From an uncultured cyanobacterium (GTDB lineage: Bacteria > Cyanobacteriota > Cyanobacteriia > Cyanobacteriales > Nostocaceae): DNA of 64,000 bases. Location of the stretch: positions 143,576 to 207,575 of the forward strand of contig CAIVAU010000116.1 of the NCBI GenBank assembly GCA_903903925.1. Direction: 5' to 3'. Of this stretch, positions 33,703 through 43,700 are shown one piece after another. The translations under genes and the position numbers were made by a program. Each line of letters starts with the position of its first letter. Position 1 is the first letter of the stretch. Under the pieces are notes generated by a model. The model did no database searches, was not told the origin of the DNA, and saw only the letters and a program-made list of their open reading frames with translations.

Positions 33703-34113
33703 ATGGGCGAAACAGAAGTAGATCAAACCTTAGGACAACAACACCATCTTTTACAAAAACTGACACAAGGGACTGCAAGTGAAAATCAAGCACTCCTAAC
33801 AAATTATATGCAGGAGCTAGTTGCTCAAGCTATAGGGATTAGTGCATCCCAACTAGATATACAACAGCCTCTGAATTACATGGGAATTGATTCCTTGATA
33901 GCAATGAAATTGAGGAATCGCTTCAGAACTGACTTAGAAATAGATGTATCTGCTATCAAATTCATGGAAGATGCCAGTATTGCTAGTTTGGCAATAGAAT
34001 TGAGTCCTTCTTTGATCAATGCTCAAGGTAGTTCCCAAATACCAAGCCAGGATGAACAAATAGCCCCCGTGATGGATGGAAATGATGATGATTGGTTGGA
34101 AGGTGAAATATGA
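33703..34113 (+). CDS. Free acyl carrier protein (ScoB type)
   Basis: 136 residues from ATG 33703. A ~30-residue N-terminal extension is followed by a phosphopantetheine-binding domain (~28-110) with the attachment serine S64 in LNYMGIDSLIAMKLRNRF. The tail is acidic (DGNDDDWLEGEI). Its TGA overlaps the NRPS ATG (ATGA), indicating coupled translation. In isonitrile lipopeptide pathways a dedicated ACP carries the fatty acyl chain loaded by the acyl-AMP ligase. A TTG at 33685 is the alternative start. Confidence 0.87.
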   Translation: MGETEVDQTLGQQHHLLQKLTQGTASENQALLTNYMQELVAQAIGISASQLDIQQPLNYMGIDSLIAMKLRNRFRTDLEIDVSAIKFMEDASIASLAIELSPSLINAQGSSQIPSQDEQIAPVMDGNDDDWLEGEI

Positions 34114-37100
34114 ATTTAGGGGAATTGCTCCAAGAACTAAATCAGAAAAATATCCAATTGTCAATTGATGGAGAAAAACTGCGTTATCGTGGTGCCAAAG
34201 AAGTATTAACTCCCACACTGCTACATCAAATTAGGCAATATAAGGCAGAAATTATCCAGTTACTAGGCGATGGCCCCAACACTTCCTCATCTTATCCCCT
34301 GTCCCAGGGTCAACAAGGGTTGTGGTTTTTGTACCAGTTGGCGCCAGAAAGTCCAGCATACAATCTGGCCTTTACAGTCCGCATCCGCTCTCATTTAAAT
34401 GTCCCCGCCTTACAACGCGCTTGTCAGCAGTTGATCCTGCGCCATCCCACACTCCGCACTACATTTGCTCAAGGAGAGCAAGAACCTTGGCAAAAGGTGC
34501 ATGAATATCAAGAAGTCCACTTTGAAGAAATCAACGCTGCAACGTGGGACTGGGATAAATTGACCACAAGAGCGATCGCCGCATATCGTCAGCCCTTCGA
34601 TTTAGAACAAGGGTCTGTATTGCGCGTAAATCTGTTTACTCGTTCCCCCCAAGACTATGTATTTTTATTGACCATACACCATATTGCTGTGGATGGTTTC
34701 TCATTTGGGATACTTCTAGATGAGTTACGCCTACTTTACCAAGGCGAAAATCTTGGTCAAGAGATTTCCCTACCGCCCATCAAATCGCAATATCAAGACT
34801 TTGTGCAATGGCAACACCAAATGCTAACAACTCCTGTGGGAGAAGAACTTTGGCGCTATTGGGAACAGCAATTAGCTGGTGAGTTACCAGTAATAAAACT
34901 ACCAACTCGGCAACACCGATCGCCCATTACCAACAATCAAGGAGCATCCTATAACTTCAATTTAACCCCAGAACTCACCGCCCATCTCAGAGAAATGGCC
35001 AAGGCTCAAGGAGCAACTTTGTACATGACTCTGTTAGCAGCTTTTGTAGTTTTACTGCACCGTTACACAGGTGAAGAAGATATTCTGGTGGGATCTCCAG
35101 TGAATAACCGGAGTCGGGGAGAATTTGACTCAATTGTGGGCTTTTTTGTGAATATGCTGGCCTTGCGAGTCAATATTGGGGGGAATCCTAGCTTCTGCGC
35201 ATTTCTTAGTCAAGTGCGCTCCACAGTATTAGCTGCACTCGCCCATCAAGATTATCCTTCACCTTTACTAGTCGAGAGATTACAACACAAAAGCGATCGC
35301 TCCTACCTGGGAATATTTCCAATTTCATTTAATCTATTGCAGTTGCAGCAGGTTACTGAAGTCATCGGTTTATCCCTGTCCACCCAAGCCAAAGCGATCG
35401 CCGATTGGGGAGGGTTATCACTGGAGCCATTTGTCATCCCCCAGGAAGAAGGTCAGAATGATTTAGTCTTAAACATGGTAGAGACTACAGAATCACTTCT
35501 TGGCACCTTCAGATACAATAGTGACTTATTTGATGCAGCAATCATTAGCCAGATGGCAGACAATTTCCAAACCTTACTGGAGGGGATTGTCGCCCATCCT
35601 CAGCAGCAAATTTCAAAGTTGCCTCTACTGAGGGCAACGGAGCAACATCGGTTGTTTGTTGAGTATAATAATACTCGTGTAGAGTATCCTCAAGATCAGT
35701 GTATTCATCAGTTATTTGCCGTCCAAGTAGAACAGACTCCTGATGCAGTGGCTGTGGTGTTTGGTTCCCAGCAGATGACCTACCAGGAATTAAACGTCCG
35801 AGCCAATCAATTGGCACATCACTTGCAAACATTGGGAGTCAAACCAGAGGTGCTTGTCGGTATCTGTGTTCAGCGCTCCTGTGAGATGGTGGTCGGACTG
35901 TTAGGGGTTCTCAAAGCGGGTGGGGCTTATGTACCCTTAGATCCGCAATTACCCCCAGAGCGATTGCAGTACATGGTATTAGATTCGCAAATATCTGTGC
36001 TATTGACTCAGGCGCAATTGGTAGCACAGTTGCCTCAAAACAACGCCCATGTGGTTTGTTTGGATGCAGACTGGGAGGGGATTAGTGCGAACAGTCAGGA
36101 AAATCCAGTGAGTGAGGCGACACCGGAAAACTTAGCCTATGTTATTTATACATCAGGATCTACTGGCACACCAAAAGGAGTAGCGATCGCTCATCGCAGT
36201 CTGGTTAATGCCTATTTTGCTTGGGAACAAGCCTATGAGTTACACACCAGAACCAGTAGTCATCTACAAATGGCTAATTTCTCTTTTGATGTGTTTTCGG
36301 GGGATTTGGTGCGATCGCTGTGTTCCGGTGGGAAGTTGGTTCTCTGTCCCCAAGAATCACTGTTGGTTCCCGAACAGCTATATAAATTAATGTGTGAGCA
36401 AGGGGTTGATTGTGCCGAGTTTGTGCCGGCGGTGTTGCGGAATTTGAGGGAATATCTGCAAAAAACCCAGCAGCATCTCCACTTTCTGCGGTTGTTAGTG
36501 GTTGGTTCCGATAGCTGGTATGTGAAAGAATATCAAGAATTTCAGAATTTATGTGGTTCTGAAACACGCTTAATTAATTCCTATGGAGTTACTGAAGCCA
36601 CCATTGACAGTTGCTATTATGAAAACCCTGGTGTCAATCTGTCCGTTAATGAGCTAGTACCTATTGGCCATCCCTTAGCTAATACACAAATATATATCCT
36701 AGACCGTTATCTCCAACCCGTACCCATTGGCGTAGTGGGGGAATTATATATTGGTGGTGTTGGTTTGGCTCGTGGCTATGTGAATCAACCCGATTTGACG
36801 GAAGAGAAATTTATCCCTCATCCCTTTAGCGATGAACCAAAATCTCGCCTTTATAAAACTGGTGATTTAGCCCGTTACCTCAATGATGGTAACATTGAGT
36901 TGCTTGGTAGGAGCGATCATCAGGTAAAGATTCGCGGCTTCCGCATCGAACTAGACGAAATTGCTGGAGCGATCGCCCAACATGAGCAAGTGCAAGCAGT
37001 AGTAGTTATTGTCCGCGAAGACCAACCAGGTAATAAGCGCTTAGTAGCTTATATTGTCCCTAAACAACAGCAACCTAATATCACGGAACTACGCCGCTTC

Positions 37101-40100
37101 CTCAAACAGAAATTACCTGATTACATGGTACCTGCGGTGTTTGTTAGCTTAGAGGCATTACCTCTCACTCCCAATGGTAAGATCAACCGCCGCGCACTCA
37201 CAGCACCGATGGAGTTGAATAGTGAGCATGGCTTTGTTCCACCACGTACTCCTACCGAAGAAGTTATAGCTAGTATCATGGCTACAGTCCTGGGACGAGA
37301 AATCATCGGTATCCACGATAACTTCTTTGAATTGGGAGGCCATTCTTTACTAGCCACTCAAGTGATTTCTCGATTACGAGAAACTTTTGCTGTAGAGTTA
37401 CCCCTGCGCTGCTTATTTGAATCCTCGACGGTAGCAGAACTCAACGAGTTAATTTGGATTCGTCGCCAAACGGCTTCTGGAGTGACGACATCAACCATCA
37501 ACCAAGCGCCAAGGGATACACCCCCACCCCTGTCATTATCTCAAGCTAGACTCTGGTTCCTGCACCAACTGGAGAGCCAAAGTGCCAGCTACAATATGCC
37601 CACAGCCCTACAGATGACTGGGAAACTGAAAATAGCTGCCCTTGAACAAGCAATAGCGGCGATCGTCCAACGTCACGAAATCCTGCGTACCAGCTTTAGG
37701 CTGATGAATAACAATCCAGTGCAGGTGATTGACCCCACTGCTACCGTGACTCTAACAGTTGTGGACTTACAAGGGTTAGAGTCACATGAGCAATCAGCCA
37801 AAGTGCAACAGTTAATCACCTCAGATGCACAAAAACCCTTTGATGTCAATAACTGCCCTTTACTACGGCTCAGTCTCTTGCAACTAAGTCAAGACTCCCA
37901 TGTGTTGGTGTTAACCATGCACCACATTATCTCTGATGGTTGGTCAATGGGGGTATTCATCCATGAGTTATCCACTCTCTATCAAGCCTTTACATTGGGA
38001 GAGGTTTCCCCCTTACCAGCTTTACCCATCCAGTATGCTGACTTTGCCCTTTGGCAAAGGCAGTGGTTACGTGGGGAAGTCTATGAAGCCAAGCTCAATT
38101 ACTGGAAGCAACAGTTAGCTGATGCGCCACCCCTGTTAGAATTGCCCACAGACAAACCCCGTCCACCGATTCAGACTTCTCAAGGTAGTAGCTGGAAATT
38201 TCAGATCGATCCAGAACTGACTCAGAAACTGAAAACTCTCAGCCAAAGGTCAGGTACAACTCTGTTTATGACCTTACAGGCGGCTTTTGTCAGCTTACTT
38301 TCCCGTTATAGTGGTCAAGATGACATTCCCATCGGTGTCCCCATCGCTAATCGCAACCATCAACAGATAGAACCACTTATTGGCTTTTTTGTCAACATTT
38401 TAGTGCTACGTACTCACATCCAAGGGAATCCCAGTTTTGCTGAGTTGTTGACTCAAGTGCGACAAGTAGCCCTCGAAGCTTATGCACACCAGGATGTACC
38501 CTTTGAACAAGTGGTGGAGGTTTGCAGTCCAAAACGTAACCTCAGCCATAGTCCCCTGTTTCAGGTGATGTTTGCCTGGCAAAATACACCCATGCAAAAA
38601 TTGCAATTGCCAGGGTTACATCTCACTCCCTTGGATATAGAGAATGTTACAGCCAAATTTGATTTAACCTTGTCACTAGGGGAGAGCGCAGGGGGACTCC
38701 GGGGATGGTGGGAATACAACACCGACTTATTTGAGGCGGATACTATGACTCGGATGGCGCTTAATTTCCAGATCATGCTTGCAGCTATTGTCGCCAATCC
38801 TCACCAGCCAATTAGGGAATTACCTCTGCTAAGTGATTCTGAACGACATCAATTGTTAGATGAGTGGAATCATCACGAGATAGAGTATTCTACTGATCAA
38901 TGTATCCATCGGCTATTTGAGGCACAGGTAGAACAAACACCCGATGCAGTGGCGGTGGTATTTGCAGATGCGGTTTTGACCTACCGGGAGTTAAATAGTC
39001 GCGCCAATCAATTAGCACAATATTTGCAAACTCTCGGGGTGAAACCAGAGGTGATGGTGGGGATTGGTGTTGAGCGTTCTTTAAATATGGTAGTGGGAGT
39101 ACTGGGGATTTTGAAAGCAGGTGGTGCTTATGTGCCACTAGATCCAACATATCCCCAAGAACGTTTAGAGTATATCTTGAATGATGCCCAAGTGTCGGTG
39201 CTACTTACCCAGTCCCAAGTAGATCTAGGATCACCGTCAATACCTGTAGTTTACTTGGATAGGGACTTTGGCGAATTTAGCGAGGAAAATCTAGTGAGTG
39301 GGGCTGAGACTAATAACTTAGCCTATGTAATTTATACTTCTGGATCTACAGGGAAACCCAAGGGAGTTTTAGTCACCCACAAAGGATTATGCAACCTAGC
39401 TTTGTCACAGATACAGTTATTTAAGATCTCTGCAAATAGCCGTGTTCTCCAATTTGCTTCCTTGAACTTTGATGCGTCAGTCTCGGAAATTTTTATGACC
39501 CTTGGTTCTGGAGCCATGTTAGTTCTGGGAACACCGGAGTCTTTACTTCCTGGTGCAAATTTAATCCAGTTGTTAAATCACCATGCCATTACTCATGTTA
39601 CCCTCCCCCCCTCAGTCCTAGCAGTACTACCTAGCGATGATTTGCCTAACTTGCAGCATATCATCGTGGCAGGGGAAGCCCTATCAAGCGACTTGGTAGC
39701 GCAATGGTCTGGTAATCGCCAGATATTTAACGCATATGGACCAACAGAATCAACCGTTTGCGCCACAGTTGCAGAAATCAGCGACAGTAATCACAAACCC
39801 CCCATCGGTCGTCCGATTCCCAACACACAAATCTACATCTTAGACCCCTATCTCCAACCAGTACCCATTGGTGTTAAGGGGGAATTACATATCGGTGGTG
39901 TTGGTTTGGCTCGTGGGTACTTGAATCGCCCCGATTTGACTGAAGAGAAATTTATCCCCAACCCCTTCAGTCGCAGCAGAGGAGCAGGGGAGCTCTTGAG
40001 CAGGGGAGGGAAAGAAAAGCAATTCTCAGATGCTGCTTGTCTCTACAAAACTGGGGATATAGCCCGTTACCTTAGTGATGGCAATATTGAGTTGCTTGGT

Positions 40101-40781
40101 AGGATTGACAATCAGGTGAAGATTCGCGGCTTCCGTATTGAACTAGGAGAAATTGAGGTAGTACTCAGTCAACATGACCAAGTACAAGCGGTAGTAGTTA
40201 TCACCCGCGAAGACCAGCTAGGTAATAAGCGCCTTGTTACTTACATTGTCCCTAAAACAAAGGAACCCAGTGTGGGGGAACTACGGGATTTCCTCAAGCA
40301 GAAGCTACCCGACTATATGTTACCTTCTGCCTTTGTGATCCTAGATAGTTTGCCGCTCTTACCTAATGGTAAAGTTAACCCCCAAGCATTGCTCAAAATA
40401 GATATTCAGCCAAATGTGGAAGCGGCTTATATAGCACCCCAGAATGAAACTGAGGGAATGATTGCTGCGGTTTGGCTAAAGTTGCTTCAACTAGAAAAAG
40501 TTGGTGTTCATGACAATTTTTTTGAACTGGGGGGTCATTCATTACTCCTGGTACAGGTGCATCAAAAATTGCGAGAAATTTTTGCCCAAGAGCTATCAAT
40601 TATTGATCTTTTTAAATACCCAACTATCAGCTATTTAGCTGAATATTTAAGTCAGGAGGCAAAGAAAAAATCTGCCGTTGTCCTGCGCCAAGATCGATCT
40701 GAAACCCGTCTGGTACGGCGCTCTGCCATAAATCAACAAAGTCAACTCAGACAAAAATCTCGATCAATGAAAAAACCGTGA
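34110..40781 (+). CDS. Dimodular NRPS: docking-C-A-T-C-A-T
   Basis: 2223 residues. An N-terminal TubC-type docking domain (1-55), C1 (~57-495; HHIAVDG at 190), A1 (~520-1015; YTSGSTG at 680), T1 (Ser ~1079 in LGGHSLL), C2 (~1130-1570; HHIISDG at 1271), A2 (~1590-2090; YTSGSTG at 1742), T2 (Ser ~2144) and a basic ~40-residue tail, a likely docking helix to the PKS. There is no E, MT, R or TE domain. By eye the A1 pocket reads D-V-G-E-L-V-S-I-D, closest to ornithine (DVGEIGSID); A2 reads D-A-S-T-I-A-A-V-C, Tyr/Phe type. A2 also has a repeat-derived insert (about bases 39970-40044) before its YKTGD motif. Confidence 0.93.
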   Translation: MNLGELLQELNQKNIQLSIDGEKLRYRGAKEVLTPTLLHQIRQYKAEIIQLLGDGPNTSSSYPLSQGQQGLWFLYQLAPESPAYNLAFTVRIRSHLNVPALQRACQQLILRHPTLRTTFAQGEQEPWQKVHEYQEVHFEEINAATWDWDKLTTRAIAAYRQPFDLEQGSVLRVNLFTRSPQDYVFLLTIHHIAVDGFSFGILLDELRLLYQGENLGQEISLPPIKSQYQDFVQWQHQMLTTPVGEELWRYWEQQLAGELPVIKLPTRQHRSPITNNQGASYNFNLTPELTAHLREMAKAQGATLYMTLLAAFVVLLHRYTGEEDILVGSPVNNRSRGEFDSIVGFFVNMLALRVNIGGNPSFCAFLSQVRSTVLAALAHQDYPSPLLVERLQHKSDRSYLGIFPISFNLLQLQQVTEVIGLSLSTQAKAIADWGGLSLEPFVIPQEEGQNDLVLNMVETTESLLGTFRYNSDLFDAAIISQMADNFQTLLEGIVAHPQQQISKLPLLRATEQHRLFVEYNNTRVEYPQDQCIHQLFAVQVEQTPDAVAVVFGSQQMTYQELNVRANQLAHHLQTLGVKPEVLVGICVQRSCEMVVGLLGVLKAGGAYVPLDPQLPPERLQYMVLDSQISVLLTQAQLVAQLPQNNAHVVCLDADWEGISANSQENPVSEATPENLAYVIYTSGSTGTPKGVAIAHRSLVNAYFAWEQAYELHTRTSSHLQMANFSFDVFSGDLVRSLCSGGKLVLCPQESLLVPEQLYKLMCEQGVDCAEFVPAVLRNLREYLQKTQQHLHFLRLLVVGSDSWYVKEYQEFQNLCGSETRLINSYGVTEATIDSCYYENPGVNLSVNELVPIGHPLANTQIYILDRYLQPVPIGVVGELYIGGVGLARGYVNQPDLTEEKFIPHPFSDEPKSRLYKTGDLARYLNDGNIELLGRSDHQVKIRGFRIELDEIAGAIAQHEQVQAVVVIVREDQPGNKRLVAYIVPKQQQPNITELRRFLKQKLPDYMVPAVFVSLEALPLTPNGKINRRALTAPMELNSEHGFVPPRTPTEEVIASIMATVLGREIIGIHDNFFELGGHSLLATQVISRLRETFAVELPLRCLFESSTVAELNELIWIRRQTASGVTTSTINQAPRDTPPPLSLSQARLWFLHQLESQSASYNMPTALQMTGKLKIAALEQAIAAIVQRHEILRTSFRLMNNNPVQVIDPTATVTLTVVDLQGLESHEQSAKVQQLITSDAQKPFDVNNCPLLRLSLLQLSQDSHVLVLTMHHIISDGWSMGVFIHELSTLYQAFTLGEVSPLPALPIQYADFALWQRQWLRGEVYEAKLNYWKQQLADAPPLLELPTDKPRPPIQTSQGSSWKFQIDPELTQKLKTLSQRSGTTLFMTLQAAFVSLLSRYSGQDDIPIGVPIANRNHQQIEPLIGFFVNILVLRTHIQGNPSFAELLTQVRQVALEAYAHQDVPFEQVVEVCSPKRNLSHSPLFQVMFAWQNTPMQKLQLPGLHLTPLDIENVTAKFDLTLSLGESAGGLRGWWEYNTDLFEADTMTRMALNFQIMLAAIVANPHQPIRELPLLSDSERHQLLDEWNHHEIEYSTDQCIHRLFEAQVEQTPDAVAVVFADAVLTYRELNSRANQLAQYLQTLGVKPEVMVGIGVERSLNMVVGVLGILKAGGAYVPLDPTYPQERLEYILNDAQVSVLLTQSQVDLGSPSIPVVYLDRDFGEFSEENLVSGAETNNLAYVIYTSGSTGKPKGVLVTHKGLCNLALSQIQLFKISANSRVLQFASLNFDASVSEIFMTLGSGAMLVLGTPESLLPGANLIQLLNHHAITHVTLPPSVLAVLPSDDLPNLQHIIVAGEALSSDLVAQWSGNRQIFNAYGPTESTVCATVAEISDSNHKPPIGRPIPNTQIYILDPYLQPVPIGVKGELHIGGVGLARGYLNRPDLTEEKFIPNPFSRSRGAGELLSRGGKEKQFSDAACLYKTGDIARYLSDGNIELLGRIDNQVKIRGFRIELGEIEVVLSQHDQVQAVVVITREDQLGNKRLVTYIVPKTKEPSVGELRDFLKQKLPDYMLPSAFVILDSLPLLPNGKVNPQALLKIDIQPNVEAAYIAPQNETEGMIAAVWLKLLQLEKVGVHDNFFELGGHSLLLVQVHQKLREIFAQELSIIDLFKYPTISYLAEYLSQEAKKKSAVVLRQDRSETRLVRRSAINQQSQLRQKSRSMKKP

Positions 40782-40791
40782 GAATTAGCCA

Positions 40792-43700
40792 ATGGACGAC
40801 TTACATTCAGATAATTTGATCAATCAATCAGCAATAGCCATTATCGGTATGTCTGGTCGTTTTCCTGGAGCTAAAGACCTCAATACTTTTTGGCAAAATT
40901 TGTGTTTTGGCGTGGAGTCTGTTTCCTTTTTTGACGACGAAGAACTGAAGTCTTCAGGTGTTGAGCCTGCCATGTTCAATCACCCCAACTATGTCAAAGC
41001 TGGTGCCATTTTAGAAGATGTAGAACTATTTGACGCGGCATTTTTTGGCTTTAGCGCCAGAGAAGCTGAGATTATGGATCCACAACAGCGCTTGTTTTTG
41101 GAGTGTGCTTGGGAAGCGCTGGAAACTGCTGGCTACAATACTGAAACCGATGGAGGGGCTATTGGTGTTTACGCTGGTGCTAGCATGAACACTTACTTAT
41201 TATACAACATTTTACCAAACCAAAAACTTTGGGAATCTGTGAATATTTTCCAAATCGGACTGGCAAATGATAAAGATTTTTTAACTACACGCATATCTTA
41301 TAAATTAAGCTTAACTGGCCCAAGTGTGAATGTGCAAGCGGCCTGTTCCACTTCATTAGTTGCAGTGCATATCGCCTGTCAAAGTTTGTTAAATGGGGAA
41401 TGTGACATGGCTTTGGCTGGTGGCGTTTCTGTCAGGGTTCCCCAAAAGATTGGTTATTTGTATCAAGAGGGGGGCATTGCTTCACCAGACGGGCATTGTA
41501 GAGCTTTTGATGCCCAAGCTCAGGGCACTATTGGCGGTAATGGTTTGGGAATCGTGGTTTTGAAGCGATTGGAAGATGCTTTAGCTGATAGAGACTGCAT
41601 TCATGCTGTTATTAGAGCCTCAGCCGTTAACAATGATGGTTCCCTAAAAGTTAGTTACACAGCACCCAGTGTCGATGGTCAAGCCGCAGTAATTTCCGAA
41701 GCTATGACCATTGCTGGAGTTGCACCGGAGACCATCACTTATATAGAAGCCCACGGAACGGGGACAGCGCTTGGTGATCCCATAGAAATCGCCGCGCTGA
41801 CACAGGCTTTTCGTACCGCTACAGATGACAAGGGCTTTTGTGCGATCGCTTCTCTGAAAACCAATATCGGACATTTGGATGCAGCATCCGGTATTGCTGG
41901 ACTGATCAAGACGGTTTTAGCCCTCAAACACAAGTGTTTACCACCAAGCCTGAATTTTCAAGAACCAAACCCGAAAATTGATTTTGCCAATAGTCCCTTT
42001 TACGTTAATAGTTCCCTTTCACAATGGCAAACAAATGACAGTCCTCGTCGCGCTGGTGTTAGTTCCTTTGGTATTGGCGGTACTAATGTCCATGTTGTCC
42101 TGGAAGAAGCCCAGAAGCCAGATATGGCCTCTCGGCATTCCCGACCTTGGCAATTGTTGGTGCTATCGGCTAAAACCCCTTCTGCACTCGATACAGCGAC
42201 GGCAAATTTAGGCAAGCATTTACAGCAACATTCCCATCTTCACCTGGCTGATGTCGCTTATACCTACCAAATTGGTCGCCAGGTATTCAAGCATCGACGA
42301 ATGTTAGTTTGTCACAACAGGGAAGATGGAGCGATCGCCCTCTTGAATTTAGACCCAAAACGAATTTTCACCAGTGCGTCAGCATCCCCAGCGCCACCTG
42401 TAGTATTTATGTTCTCCGGACAGGGGGAGCAATATGTGAATATGGGTCGGGAATTATACCAAACTGAGCCGACATTTCAAGGGGTAGTTGATGACTGTGC
42501 CGAAATACTTAAACCCCACTTAGGCTTAGATTTGCGTCATTTACTATATCATAGGGAACAAAGGACACCCTTGGAACTAGAACAAACTGCCATTGCCCAG
42601 CCAGCACTATTTGTCACTGAATATGCCTTAGCTAAGTTATGGCAGTCTTGGGGGATACATCCCCAAGCCATGATTGGTTACAGTATTGGTGAATATGTCG
42701 CCGCAACTTTAGCAGGTGTTTTCTCTCTGGAAGATGCTTTAATCTTAGTGGCTACACGAGGAAAATTAATGCAGGCATTGCCGACTGGAGCCATGCTGGT
42801 CATTCCCTTACCCGAAGACGAGGTGCAACCTCTACTGGGCAAACAGATTTCCTTGGCTGCTATTAATGGAGCATCTCTATGTGTGGTTTCAGGGATTACA
42901 CGTGCTGTGGAGGCATTACAGAAACAACTAGCCTCTCAAGGCGTACAGTGTCGTCGTTTACACACCTCCCATGCTTTTCATTCAGAGATGATGACACCCG
43001 TTTTAGAGCCATTTACTGAATTGGTGAAAAAAGTCAATCGGCAACCCCCACAGATTCCCTACCTTTCCAATCTTACTGGCACTTGGATTACAGCTACACA
43101 AGCCACAGATTCCAGCTATTGGGCAAAACATTTGCGCTCGAAGATTCTCTTTGCACAAGGACTAGAACATTTGTGGCAAAAACCAGCACAAATTTTACTG
43201 GAAGTTGGGCCAGGAAGAACTTTGAGTACATTAGCTAGACAAAATCCAAAAACAGCACAGCAGGTGATCTTAACTTCCTTACCCCATCCCCAAGACAGGG
43301 AATCAGATGTGGAAGTGTTGTTAACTACATTGGGTAAGTTGTGGCTTGCTGGTGTAAAAGTGGATTGGTCTGGATTTTATGCCCACGAACAACGTTATCG
43401 TCTACCTTTACCTACATATCCCTTTGAGGGTCAGCCTTACTGGATTAAACCCGAAAAACAGTTAAAGGCCTTACTGCACAAAAAGCCAGATATAGCCGAC
43501 TGGTTTTATCTGCCCATGTGGAAACAATCTGTACCACCAGTTGGGCAGATAAATTATCCAGCAAAGTCCTGCTGGCTGGTGTTTGTTGATGAGTGCGGCT
43601 TAGGTTCCCAAATCATCAAACGGCTGCAACAAGATGGTGTGGATGCGATCGCTATACAAATGGGGTCAGAATTTACTAGGGATGTTATATATACCCTCAA

